8,505 nucleotides of DNA from Bacteroidales bacterium. GTDB lineage: Bacteria > Bacteroidota > Bacteroidia > Bacteroidales > GCA-2748055. Of the stretch, positions 1 through 6,294 are shown piece by piece; the stretch's first letter is position 1; each line of letters starts with the position of its first letter. Both the position numbers and the translations under genes were made by a program. The notes under the pieces were generated by a model, which saw only the letters and a program-made list of their open reading frames with translations, did no database searches and was not told the DNA's origin. Location: the NCBI GenBank assembly GCA_024763595.1, contig JANTFK010000118.1, forward strand, positions 1-8,505, given 5' to 3'.

Positions 1-38
1 TTTTTTCTAAGTTTGGACGTTAAAGTGCCTGTAACCAC

Positions 39-1646
39 ATGAAACGGTCCCATAAAATATTGCTGGCGCTCCTTTCGGCGTTGCTGTTATCCATCCCATT
101 TTTTCAGTGGGGAACCGGGTTGGTACTCTTCTTTGCCTTTGTTCCCCTGCTCTTCATTGAAGATAGCGGGCAGAAGCCGGATAACGGGCAAAAGCCGGGC
201 CGGATCACATGGTATGTGATCCTGGCTTTTGCGCTCTTTGTACTGCTGACCACCTACTGGGTCTACTGGGCCACCTGGGTGGGGATCGTGGCAGCACTGA
301 TCGTGAATACGACATACATGACCTTGGTGTTCTGGTTGTTCCATTTCACCAGGCGAAAACTGGGGGACCGGCTGGGATATGTTTCGCTGGTGGTATACTG
401 GCTCACATTTGAGTTCCTCTATCTGCGGGCAGTGGTCAACTTTCCCTGGACCATCCTGGGGAACGGGTTTGCCAATGATGTGATGCTGATTCAGTGGTAT
501 GAATGGACAGGGGTACTGGGAGGGTCGCTCTGGGTGCTGATCATGAATATCCTGCTCTTTAAGCTGTTGAAAGGATGGTTGCAGGATCGTTCATTTGCGG
601 CCAACCGGCAGCGGATCGGCTGGGTAGTGGGGTTCTTTATGATCCCGCTTTTCGTTTCACTGTTCAGGTACCTGAGTTACGAGGAGCAGGATGCCCCCTA
701 TGAAATTGTTGTACTGCAACCCAATATCGATCCCTATCAAAAATTTATCGACATACCGCAGGAGGAACAAACAGCTTACCTGCTGCAGCTGGCAGATTCA
801 CTGGTTACCCCGGAAACCGACTATATCGTGGGACCCGAGACCTTTATCAACAACACGGTGTGGGAGGCGGGGATCGGCCAGCATCCCGAAATTAAGAAAC
901 TGAAAGCTTTCCTGGCCAACTATCCGAAAGCAAAGATGGTCCTGGGTGCCAGTACACTGGTGCTCTATACGGATCCCTCACAATATACAACCACCAGCCG
1001 TCCCATCCGGGGCCCCGGAGGCGAATACCGGTACGACAGCTTCAACAGTGCCTTTCAGCTGGATAGTTCGGATGTGATCCCCATCTACCATAAATCAAAG
1101 CTGGTGGTAGGCGTGGAGCATATGCCCTATACCCACCTGCTGGCTCCACTCGAAAAACTAACCATCAAGCTGGGAGGAGCTTTCCGGAGCAACGGCACAC
1201 AGGAGTTCAGGGAAACTTTTGTCTCTCCTCAGGACAGCACAAGGGTTGCGCCCATCATCTGCTGGGAATCCATTTTCGGGGAGTACGTGACCGAGTATGT
1301 GCGGGAGGCGGGAGCCAACTTCCTCTTTATCATCACCAATGACGGATGGTGGAAGAATACGCCGGGTCACCGCCAGCACAACAGTTTTGCGCATCTAAGG
1401 GCCATTGAGACCCGGCGCAGCGTTGCACGCAGCGCCAATACGGGCATCAGCTCGCTCATTGACCAGCGGGGCCGGGAACTGGCCCGCATCGGATGGTGGA
1501 AACGATCCGGGCTGCGCGGCGTGCTCAACCGGAACGACCGCATCACCTTCTATGTAAAACATGGCGACTACCTGGGCCGGATGGCTCTCCTGCTCACCGT
1601 GATCCTCCTGCTCTACACATTACTGATCAGGTTTTTCAGGAAGTAA
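39..1646 (+). CDS. lnt: Apolipoprotein N-acyltransferase (Lnt)
   Basis: Lnt is an inner-membrane enzyme that moves an acyl chain from a phospholipid to the free amino group of the N-terminal diacylglyceryl-cysteine of lipoproteins, the last step of lipoprotein maturation. The 535-residue product has the family layout: hydrophobic helices over about residues 7-40, 57-104, 113-132, 155-178 and 193-210, then a periplasmic nitrilase-like (carbon-nitrogen hydrolase) domain from about 221 to 500, and a last helix near 513-531. The catalytic triad is visible: Glu267 in GPET, Lys352 in YHKSKLV, and Cys408 in PIICWES. Glu360 lies eight residues after the lysine, as does the essential Glu343 of the E. 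coli enzyme. NFPW (134-137) and QPNID (227-231) also fit the family. A short loop duplication (GQKP twice, residues 44-53) is odd but harmless. The ATG at 39 gives a normal N-terminus; no Shine-Dalgarno is evident and the promoter lies outside the window. Confidence 0.96.
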   Translation: MKRSHKILLALLSALLLSIPFFQWGTGLVLFFAFVPLLFIEDSGQKPDNGQKPGRITWYVILAFALFVLLTTYWVYWATWVGIVAALIVNTTYMTLVFWLFHFTRRKLGDRLGYVSLVVYWLTFEFLYLRAVVNFPWTILGNGFANDVMLIQWYEWTGVLGGSLWVLIMNILLFKLLKGWLQDRSFAANRQRIGWVVGFFMIPLFVSLFRYLSYEEQDAPYEIVVLQPNIDPYQKFIDIPQEEQTAYLLQLADSLVTPETDYIVGPETFINNTVWEAGIGQHPEIKKLKAFLANYPKAKMVLGASTLVLYTDPSQYTTTSRPIRGPGGEYRYDSFNSAFQLDSSDVIPIYHKSKLVVGVEHMPYTHLLAPLEKLTIKLGGAFRSNGTQEFRETFVSPQDSTRVAPIICWESIFGEYVTEYVREAGANFLFIITNDGWWKNTPGHRQHNSFAHLRAIETRRSVARSANTGISSLIDQRGRELARIGWWKRSGLRGVLNRNDRITFYVKHGDYLGRMALLLTVILLLYTLLIRFFRK

Positions 1647-1742
1647 GATCCCGGAGATTTCCGGAGATCGCGGAGATCCCGGAGATTTCCGGAGATCGCG
1701 GAGATTCCAGAGATTCCGGAGATCGCAGAGATTTCCGGAGCC
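1647..1742. repeat. GAGATnnCG tandem repeat forming two hairpins, between convergent genes
   Basis: The gap between the lnt stop codon and the end of the opposing gene consists almost wholly of a 9-10 bp unit, GAGATnnCG or GAGATTTCCG, repeated about ten times. The first two-thirds also show a 28-bp higher-order period. Two near-identical hairpins are readable: GATC-CCGGA, loop GATT, TCCGG-(A)-GATC, at 1647-1669 and 1675-1697, each with a nine-pair stem and one bulged A. The copies after about 1700 are degenerate. The position at a convergent junction suggests a role in bidirectional termination or mRNA 3'-end protection. There is no T-run, so it is not a textbook intrinsic terminator. Function is inference; the repeat and the stems are seen directly. 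Confidence 0.8.
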
Positions 1743-2306
1743 CTACCACCTGTATCCCAGCTTGATCCCAACCTTGGCCATATGGGCTTTGGGATCAAAA
1801 AAGAGAAAAACGCCTCTTGTGGCTGATATTCCAAGGTAAAAATCTTTAATGAAGTATTGGTATGATACTTCAGCGGCCCAGTACGACCAGATTTCGTCAT
1901 AGTCATCCGGAAACAACACATCATAAATGAAGTTGACCTGGAACCTGAAATTCCTGCTAAAATACATCATGTATGAGGGAGACAATCCCAGGAAGAACCT
2001 GTACTTCTCCGGATGGGCCCACCCATCACCGGTGAGCACATATTCTTTATACGCGCCAGTACGTATACCCATAAAAAAGTGGTGGTCCCCAAAACCAGCA
2101 AGGTCACGTTCATAGCTGATTCCTATGTCCGGGTTTGAGGCCACATATTTCTCAGTTCCCCTTTTTTCATAATGAATGTTATACAGGACATAGAAGTTGT
2201 TCTTCTTCATATATTCCACAGGCTGATCCTGTTTCTTATCCTGACCCGAGGATGCCGTAAATATGAAAACCAGACAAAGGAAGAATATTTTGCGCATAGC
2301 CGTCAT
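1743..2306 (-). CDS. Exported beta-rich protein, probable small outer-membrane barrel
   Basis: This 187-residue protein begins with a signal peptide: a Lys/Arg start, a hydrophobic core (FFLCLVFIFTASS, residues 8-20), then a polar stretch rich in Lys, Asp and Gln. The rest is dominated by alternating aromatic and polar residues (FYVLYNIHY, YMMYFSRNFRFQVNF, AEVSYQYF), as in transmembrane beta strands, and it ends in Tyr-Arg-Trp, an aromatic C-terminus common in outer-membrane barrels. I do not recognise a named family. The ATG at 2306 lies four bases after the stop codon of the upstream gene, so the two are almost surely co-transcribed and probably coupled. A second ATG at 2297 (MRKIFF) would give a more typical signal peptide and 184 residues; neither start has a clear Shine-Dalgarno. 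The 3' end abuts the hairpin repeat at 1647-1742. It might instead be a soluble periplasmic beta protein. Confidence 0.75.
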   Translation of the reverse strand: MTAMRKIFFLCLVFIFTASSGQDKKQDQPVEYMKKNNFYVLYNIHYEKRGTEKYVASNPDIGISYERDLAGFGDHHFFMGIRTGAYKEYVLTGDGWAHPEKYRFFLGLSPSYMMYFSRNFRFQVNFIYDVLFPDDYDEIWSYWAAEVSYQYFIKDFYLGISATRGVFLFFDPKAHMAKVGIKLGYRW

Positions 2307-2310
2307 CAGT

Positions 2311-3123
2311 TCAGACAGGTTTAAAATAGTACTTGATTACGAGGGTGCTGTGCAGCATCAGGTTATTGAACTTCTTAATATTATACCTTTCACGGCCTTT
2401 CATACGGATATCGGTACCCAGGTACAATTCCGGAAGCAGTTTCAATTCCATGGCCAGCGCCTCGGTAAACCATATGCGGGTCCCGCCGCCAAAACCAAAG
2501 ATAAGCGCATTGTAAGTTCCCGATCCCGGTTCCAGTGGTTGTCCGATCGGATAACCGATCTTTCTGAAAACTGAATGACTTACCGACATCTCTCCGTCAA
2601 TAAAAGGAGATATCCGCCGTTCGGCCCAGGCATTCAGGTATTTTGTGACCCCCAGGACCCTGAAGAGGTGTGTGGAGCACTCACCTGCATATCCGGGATC
2701 CATGGTGGTGTATTCGCTCCTGTAATAGTAATATGCAAATTCACCGGAGCCGTTGCCGAGGGCAATTCCCAGGACGCCTCCCACACCAAATGCCGGCCGG
2801 ATCTTCGGAACAAGCATGATATCTTCATCGGTCTGAAAAAAGTCCGACCCGTTAAAACTTCCGGCAAAAAGAAGGTTTCCTGCTGACACTCCCATATAGG
2901 CCCGCATGACCGGCTCCTGAGCCTGTCCTTGAGCCTGGACCCGCGATGCAGGCTGATCGCGATAGGCATTCTGAGCCTGCTCCTGGCCTTGAGCCTGCTC
3001 ATGGGATGCAGGCTGAGCCTGAGCCCGATCCGGACAGAAGAGACAAAAGAGACAGATTAGAGAGAATAGAGAGAAAAGGCAGATATACCCGCAAACAAAT
3101 CTTATTATTTTCATGATCCGCAA
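2311..3123 (-). CDS. Exported beta-rich protein with Gln/Ala repeat linker, outer-membrane barrel-like
   Basis: The product has 270 residues. Residues 1-36 form a signal peptide whose hydrophobic core is itself repetitive (LFSLFSLICLFCLFC, 16-30), ending in Ala-Gln-Ala, a good signal peptidase I site. Residues 37-70 are a Gln/Ala-rich linker containing two copies of a QPAS..QAQGQ motif. From about residue 73 the sequence becomes a Gly- and aromatic-rich beta protein (MRAYMGVSAGNLLFAG, GGVLGIALGNG, FAYYYYRSEY) and ends in VIKYYFKPV, consistent with an outer-membrane beta-barrel of roughly eight strands. No precise family is recognised. It lies four bases upstream of the 1743-2306 gene, and the pair probably forms an operon. 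The 119-bp gap from the LytTR gene upstream leaves room for its own promoter, but I could not identify one. ATG 3123 and ATG 3114 are both possible starts. Confidence 0.78.
   Translation of the reverse strand: MRIMKIIRFVCGYICLFSLFSLICLFCLFCPDRAQAQPASHEQAQGQEQAQNAYRDQPASRVQAQGQAQEPVMRAYMGVSAGNLLFAGSFNGSDFFQTDEDIMLVPKIRPAFGVGGVLGIALGNGSGEFAYYYYRSEYTTMDPGYAGECSTHLFRVLGVTKYLNAWAERRISPFIDGEMSVSHSVFRKIGYPIGQPLEPGSGTYNALIFGFGGGTRIWFTEALAMELKLLPELYLGTDIRMKGRERYNIKKFNNLMLHSTLVIKYYFKPV
2914..3015 (-). repeat. Imperfect coding repeat, Gln/Ala-rich linker
   Basis: Within the 2311-3123 gene, the short motif CTGAGCCTG and variants recur on the plus strand. A longer unit is duplicated: residues 37-51 (2971-3015) and residues 57-69 (2917-2955) both read QPAS followed by a Gln-Ala-Gln-Gly-Gln series. 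The region codes for the linker just after the predicted signal-peptide cleavage site, so changes in copy number would lengthen or shorten the linker without touching the folded domain. Confidence 0.75.
3034..3081 (-). repeat. Simple repeat coding a signal-peptide core
   Basis: On the plus strand this is a nearly pure purine tract built from AGAGA, GAGACA and GAGAATA words. Read on the minus strand it codes the Leu-Phe-Ser / Leu-Phe-Cys series (residues 15-30) of the signal peptide of the 2311-3123 gene. It looks like a low-complexity expansion tolerated because it preserves hydrophobicity. Confidence 0.6.
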
Positions 3124-3242
3124 ATTGTTATTTAATGCTGAATGACGCGACCATACTGGCTTTCTGAAACTATTGAAAATAGCAGAAAATACTTACTTAT
3201 TAGGGATAATTGGCAGGAACAGGGACGAATGGAGCGGTTATA

Positions 3243-4094
3243 CTATTTTTTTCCCATGAGCTGTATATGTTTCATGGTCCGTGCAATCTCATCTCTATGT
3301 TTACGGGATACCGGGATTTCGAAATCCAGATCGTGATTCTTAAACCTTAGTTTACCCGAATTCACTCCCGTATAGAGAACCTGCCGGAGATTAATAATAT
3401 AACTTCTGTGGCACCGTAATACACCCGGGAATGCCAGTTCCTTTTCAATGGCCGTCAGTGTGTTGCGTAACAACTTATGTTTTACCGTGTTTCCCGACAT
3501 GAAACAGATATCTATATAATTATCGGCCGACCGGATAAACAGGAGATCCGTGAGGTCCAGTTTCAGGCTCCCGCTTCGATAATCAGATGTAAGGGTCACA
3601 ACACTGTCTGCAGCAATCGGACCGGGAACTGCACCCTTTTTCTGCTTTTTACGCAGCAGGTAATTGTAATGTATAAGTATCAGGAAAGGGGTAATAATGG
3701 CTCCGATGGCCAATGTGAAGAGCAGGTTCTTCAGCAGGACCTTTATATTATAAGGTTCCCACTCAAATATCAATGTGGTAAGGATAAAATTAAACAATCC
3801 TGTGATAGCCATAAGGCCCATACTCAGCAAGATAGTATTGGCCAGGGTAAGGTTCTTTACGAAGAGATTTTTTACCGGGAAAAGCATGATCAAACATGCC
3901 AGCAAACAGGCTGACGCATAGATCCCTGTTAGATAGAACCGTTGAAATACCGGGAAATAATCAAATTCAAAGGCTCCAAATGCAAACAAACAAAACCAGG
4001 CAAATCCGGCAATAGAAAACGAGATAATCCACCGGTGCTTTCTTTTCCGGTAAAGATGATAAGGAGTGCGTAACAATGAAAATTGAAATTCCAT
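3243..4094 (-). CDS. Membrane-anchored LytTR-family transcriptional regulator
   Basis: The 283-residue protein has four hydrophobic helices at about residues 22-43, 53-72, 84-110 and 119-146, a basic linker (LRKKQKKG, 147-154), and a C-terminal LytTR DNA-binding domain from about 165 to 280. LytTR hallmarks visible are DLLFIRSADNYIDI (183-196), LLRNTLTAIEKEL (208-220), FPGVLRCHRSYIINL (222-236) and EIPVSRKHRDEI (259-270). LytTR proteins bind direct-repeat DNA sites through a beta-rich fold. Most carry a phosphorylated receiver domain, but this one has a membrane domain instead, so it may sense a membrane or envelope signal directly. It is divergent from the flavin reductase gene and lies upstream of the two exported-protein genes on the same strand, which are plausible targets. 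A promoter candidate lies just upstream (4125-4155). The ATG at 4094 is the best start; no strong Shine-Dalgarno is seen. Confidence 0.92.
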   Translation of the reverse strand: MEFQFSLLRTPYHLYRKRKHRWIISFSIAGFAWFCLFAFGAFEFDYFPVFQRFYLTGIYASACLLACLIMLFPVKNLFVKNLTLANTILLSMGLMAITGLFNFILTTLIFEWEPYNIKVLLKNLLFTLAIGAIITPFLILIHYNYLLRKKQKKGAVPGPIAADSVVTLTSDYRSGSLKLDLTDLLFIRSADNYIDICFMSGNTVKHKLLRNTLTAIEKELAFPGVLRCHRSYIINLRQVLYTGVNSGKLRFKNHDLDFEIPVSRKHRDEIARTMKHIQLMGKK

Positions 4095-4124
4095 GGCTTA
4101 GTTCCCTTGACCATAACCTGTTAC

Positions 4125-4155
4125 TAAAGATACAATTATATACTCAAACATCAAC
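4125..4155 (-). promoter_or_regulatory. Bacteroidota-type promoter candidate for the LytTR gene
   Basis: On the minus strand GTTG (4152-4155) is followed after 19 bases by TATCTTTA (4125-4132). This matches the Bacteroidota -33/-7 pattern, TTTG and TAnnTTTG, at the usual spacing with one mismatch in each box. It would start a transcript roughly 25 bases before the ATG at 4094. Confidence 0.5.
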
Positions 4156-4201
4156 TTTCAGCACCCCGGATCTTTCTCATCAACGAAATCCGGATTATTG
4201 A

Positions 4202-4246
4202 TCACACCACATGGTCTCACACCACATGGACTCACTCCGAATGGCC
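4202..4246. repeat. Three 15-bp direct repeats, possible operator
   Basis: Three adjacent 15-bp units lie in the divergent intergenic region: TCACACCACATGGTC, TCACACCACATGGAC and TCACTCCGAATGGCC. The first two differ at one base and the third is degenerate. The array sits between the promoter candidates of the LytTR gene and the flavin reductase gene. LytTR proteins bind direct repeats, so an operator is possible, but the unit does not obviously match the published LytTR consensus. Confidence 0.6.
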
Positions 4247-4256
4247 TTGCTGACAA

Positions 4257-4288
4257 ATTGTGAATCCCGGTTCATTTTCTGATCTTTG
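4257..4288 (+). promoter_or_regulatory. Bacteroidota-type promoter candidate for the flavin reductase gene
   Basis: ATTG (4257-4260) is followed after 20 bases by GATCTTTG (4281-4288), close to TTTG / TAnnTTTG with one mismatch in each box. It lies about 67 bases before the ATG at 4356 and directly downstream of the 15-bp repeats, a place where a bound protein could affect it. Confidence 0.45.
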
Positions 4289-4355
4289 TGTGAATGAGTC
4301 CTGAATGCAATCAGTAAAATTATTATCATTACTAATCTATCAGTAACTTGGCATC

Positions 4356-4871
4356 ATGCGACACTTTACGACCATCAAACCCACTGCGATCCCGGATAAT
4401 GTCTTTAAACTGCTGGACAAGGACTGGATGCTGGTGACCGCCGGCAAGCCGGATGATTTCAATACCATGACCGCCAGCTGGGGCCATATGGGGATTATGT
4501 GGAACCTGCCGGTGGCCATTGCATGGATCCGACCCCAGCGCTACACCTTCCAGTTTGCCAACCGCTATCCCGAGTACACCCTCTCTTTCTTCCCGGAAAC
4601 ATACCGCTCCGTGCTCCAGTTTTGCGGGACCCGTTCAGGAAGGGATTGTGACAAAATCGCCGAAACGGGCCTCACCCCGCTGGAAACCGAAAGAGGCAAT
4701 GTAATTTTTGAAGAGGCCCGGCTGGTGATGGAGTGCCGTAAAATCTATGCGGACGACCTGCAGAAGAAAAATTTCCTGGTTCCTGAGGTGGCCCGGAAGA
4801 ACTACCCTAAAAACGACTTCCACCGGTTCTTTATGGGCGAGATCGTTACTGTGTTTTCCGGAACAAAATAG
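4356..4871 (+). CDS. Flavin reductase-like, FMN-binding split-barrel protein
   Basis: This 171-residue protein matches the flavin reductase-like / flavoredoxin group in length and motifs. These proteins bind FMN in a split beta-barrel and transfer electrons or reduce free flavin in the cytoplasm. Visible features are NTMTASWGHMG (36-46) and WIRPQRYT (57-64), which in the family contact the flavin phosphate and ring, then TLSFFPE (75-81) and the C-terminal MGEIVTVF (160-167). Cysteines occur at 90, 98 and 127, but there is no CxxC pair that would indicate a second redox centre. There is no signal peptide. The gene stands alone, divergent from the LytTR regulator and followed by a repeat region, so it is probably monocistronic. 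The physiological substrate and electron donor cannot be told from sequence. The ATG at 4356 begins the usual short N-terminus. Confidence 0.88.
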   Translation: MRHFTTIKPTAIPDNVFKLLDKDWMLVTAGKPDDFNTMTASWGHMGIMWNLPVAIAWIRPQRYTFQFANRYPEYTLSFFPETYRSVLQFCGTRSGRDCDKIAETGLTPLETERGNVIFEEARLVMECRKIYADDLQKKNFLVPEVARKNYPKNDFHRFFMGEIVTVFSGTK

Positions 4872-4883
4872 GGTTTTACACCA

Positions 4884-4935
4884 TCCGGCATGGCAACCCG
4901 GCATGGCAACCCGGCATGACAACCCGGTATGACAA
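4884..4935. repeat. Four tandem 13-bp repeats
   Basis: The unit CCCGGCATGGCAA occurs four times in a row, starting 13 bases after the flavin reductase stop codon. The first copy has T as its first base, the third has CATGACAA and the fourth TATGACAA. CCGG boxes in neighbouring units could pair across nine-base loops, but no strong terminator stem or T-run follows. The 13-bp period is not a multiple of three, so it does not look like decayed coding sequence. Confidence 0.8.
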
Positions 4936-5127
4936 TAAGAGAGGATTTCTCCCACCGCCTTGGCGAGAAGATCATCGTATTTATTCCGGATGTAAAATTT
5001 ACTCCCAACTGCTTTAACTCACCGGTAACCAGTATTGCATGGTAAGTTGCTTTACGGTGCCTGACCGGACCTCCTGAACCGAAAATTTTTCTAACTTACT
5101 ATTGCCTTGATTCATTAACTATCGAAG

Positions 5128-5145
5128 GTTGCCATGCAACCCGGG
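5128..5145. repeat. Small hairpin with inverted and direct halves of the 13-bp repeat
   Basis: GTTGC-CAT-GCAAC forms a perfect five-pair stem with a three-base loop (5128-5140) and runs into CCGGG. TTGCCATG is the reverse complement of the CATGGCAA core of the 4884-4935 repeats, and CATGCAACCCGG is the same unit read directly with one base missing. It lies about 40 bases before the sigma factor start, where an operator or 5' leader structure would be expected. Confidence 0.4.
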
Positions 5146-5183
5146 ATAATATAACTTGTCTTTCTCATTGAAAGCATAATAGT

Positions 5184-5732
5184 TTGACGACAAAATACGA
5201 GGACATACACAGGGATGTGATCGAATCGTGCATGAAAGGGGATATTCGGGCGCAGTACCAGTTATACGCACTCTATTCCAGGGCCATGTATAACATCTGC
5301 TACCGGATGACCGGACAACAGGAGGAGGCGGAGGACATGCTTCAGGAGTCATTTTCCTATGCTTTCAGTAAACTGAGTTCTTTCAGATTTGAGGCTTCCT
5401 TCGGGGCATGGTTAAAACGCATCGTTGTAAATACCTGTATCAACCACCTTAAGAAAAGAAAGGCGGACCTGGTTTACTTGGAAACACACGACGATCCGGT
5501 TCCTGAAGAGGAAGATGTGGACTACGGGGAGATAACTTTCCGTGTGGAAAGCGTGAAGAAGGCCCTGGAAAAGTTGCCTGAAGGCTACAGGATCGTATTC
5601 TCTCTCTACCTGCTGGAAGGATATGATCACAAAGAGATCGCAGATATCCTGGGGATTACAGCGTCAACCTCAAAAAGCCAGTTTTTAAGAGCCAAAAAGA
5701 AAATAAAAGAAATGTTGATGTGCCATGAGTGA
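5184..5732 (+). CDS. ECF-type RNA polymerase sigma factor
   Basis: The 182-residue product is a two-domain sigma-70 family factor that would direct RNA polymerase to a dedicated promoter set. Region 2 spans about residues 15-92, with YNICYRMTGQQEEAEDMLQE (36-55) for core binding and FRFEASFGAWLKRIVVN (67-83) for -10 recognition. Region 4 spans about 123-178, with LPEGYRIVF (131-139) and a helix-turn-helix, HKEIADILGITASTSKSQ (149-166). The acidic linker (EEEDVDYGE, 108-116) is usual for the group. The start is TTG at 5184: a stop codon at 5169 closes the frame just upstream, there is no in-frame ATG before 5232, and the TTG start keeps the expected N-terminus (KYEDIHRDVIE). The gene overlaps the next by eight bases, so the two are translationally coupled. 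A TTG start may keep expression low. Confidence 0.93.
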   Translation: MTTKYEDIHRDVIESCMKGDIRAQYQLYALYSRAMYNICYRMTGQQEEAEDMLQESFSYAFSKLSSFRFEASFGAWLKRIVVNTCINHLKKRKADLVYLETHDDPVPEEEDVDYGEITFRVESVKKALEKLPEGYRIVFSLYLLEGYDHKEIADILGITASTSKSQFLRAKKKIKEMLMCHE

Positions 5733-6294
5733 CCGTCTAGAAGAATTTGTAAAGCAAAACCGGGAACAGTTCGATCTGCATGAGCCTGACCCGGCGGTCT
5801 GGTTGAAGATCAATCCGGCCGGTGTTCCTATGGGGAAAGAGCGCAGGACCGGACAGAGGCAGATGCGCTGGCTCAGGGGGGTTGCCGCGGTAGCTGCGGT
5901 GGTGGCTATGATCTTTGCAGGTTTCTCGGCAGGTATTTACTTCCACCCTGGAGAAAAGAGTAAAACAGACCGTTACAGCAATGAGCTCTATCTGGAGATC
6001 AGAGAAACCGAAGTCTATTACAACCAGATGGTAACCGCACGTTATGAAGAGCTTGAGCCCTACCTGGCTGACAACCGGCCGGCCAGGGATATGCTCTCCA
6101 CAGACATGGAAGAACTGGATATGGGGTACCGGGATCTGAAAGAGGACCTGAAGGACAACGCCTCAAACCCGGAGGTGATCGAGGCCATGATCCTCAATTA
6201 CAGGATGAAACTTGAGATCCTGGAAGACCTGCTTAACCAACTTAAAGAAAAGGAGAATCAAGATGATGAAAAAGACGAATCAGTTTCTCTTTAG
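5725..6294 (+). CDS. Single-span membrane protein, probable anti-sigma factor or sigma partner
   Basis: This 189-residue protein has a cytoplasmic N-terminus of about 49 residues, one membrane helix (about 50-72, LRGVAAVAAVVAMIFAGFSA), and a periplasmic part with long charged helices (85-178) likely to form a coiled coil, ending in an acidic tail. The N-terminal segment (FVKQNREQFDLHEPDPAVWLKI, residues 8-29, split here as FVKQNREQFD and LHEPDPAVWLKI) resembles those of short membrane proteins found after sigma genes in Bacteroidota. There is no zinc-binding HxxxCxxC motif, so it is not a classical ZAS-type anti-sigma factor. The eight-base overlap with the sigma gene and the membrane topology support a role in holding or releasing the sigma factor in response to an envelope signal. 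That role is inference from context. Its end overlaps the start of the next gene by 32 bases. Confidence 0.8.
   Translation: MSDRLEEFVKQNREQFDLHEPDPAVWLKINPAGVPMGKERRTGQRQMRWLRGVAAVAAVVAMIFAGFSAGIYFHPGEKSKTDRYSNELYLEIRETEVYYNQMVTARYEELEPYLADNRPARDMLSTDMEELDMGYRDLKEDLKDNASNPEVIEAMILNYRMKLEILEDLLNQLKEKENQDDEKDESVSL
6251..6255 (+). promoter_or_regulatory. Shine-Dalgarno AGGAG deciding the start at 6263
   Basis: AGGAG lies seven bases before ATG 6263 and ten before ATG 6266, inside the end of the membrane-protein gene. It is the clearest ribosome binding site in the window and excludes the longer frame that opens at 6212. Confidence 0.7.

Larger units (their letters stand above)
4872..5183. other. 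Intergenic region between flavin reductase and sigma factor genes
   Basis: This 312-bp stretch has no convincing gene. It holds the four 13-bp repeats (4884-4935), a 38-codon frame (4929-5045) with no recognisable similarity, and an inverted motif related to the repeats at 5128-5145. The promoter of the sigma cluster must lie here. TACTATTG at 5097-5104 resembles a -7 box but lacks a matching upstream box, so I do not call it. Confidence 0.6.

Noticed and set aside
1493..1924. Open frames on both strands crossing the hairpin repeat
   Set aside because: They stay open only because the 9-bp repeat has no stops, and they overlap the strongly supported lnt and the 1743-2306 gene.
3477..3914. 145-codon plus-strand frame inside the LytTR gene
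   Set aside because: It is antisense to a gene with clear LytTR motifs and membrane helices, and its translation shows no recognisable features.
4884..4935. Possible CRISPR array
   Set aside because: The 13-bp copies are directly adjacent with no spacers, and no cas gene is present.
4929..5045. 38-codon frame starting ATG at the end of the 13-bp repeats
   Set aside because: It has no Shine-Dalgarno, no recognisable similarity and starts inside a tandem repeat; it is short enough to arise by chance.
5097..5104. TACTATTG as the -7 box of the sigma cluster promoter
   Set aside because: It has one mismatch to TAnnTTTG and no TTG-like box 19-21 bases upstream.
6212..6262. Longer N-terminus for the DUF4097-like protein
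   Set aside because: It would place a polar, basic stretch before the signal peptide and ignores the AGGAG positioned for ATG 6263.
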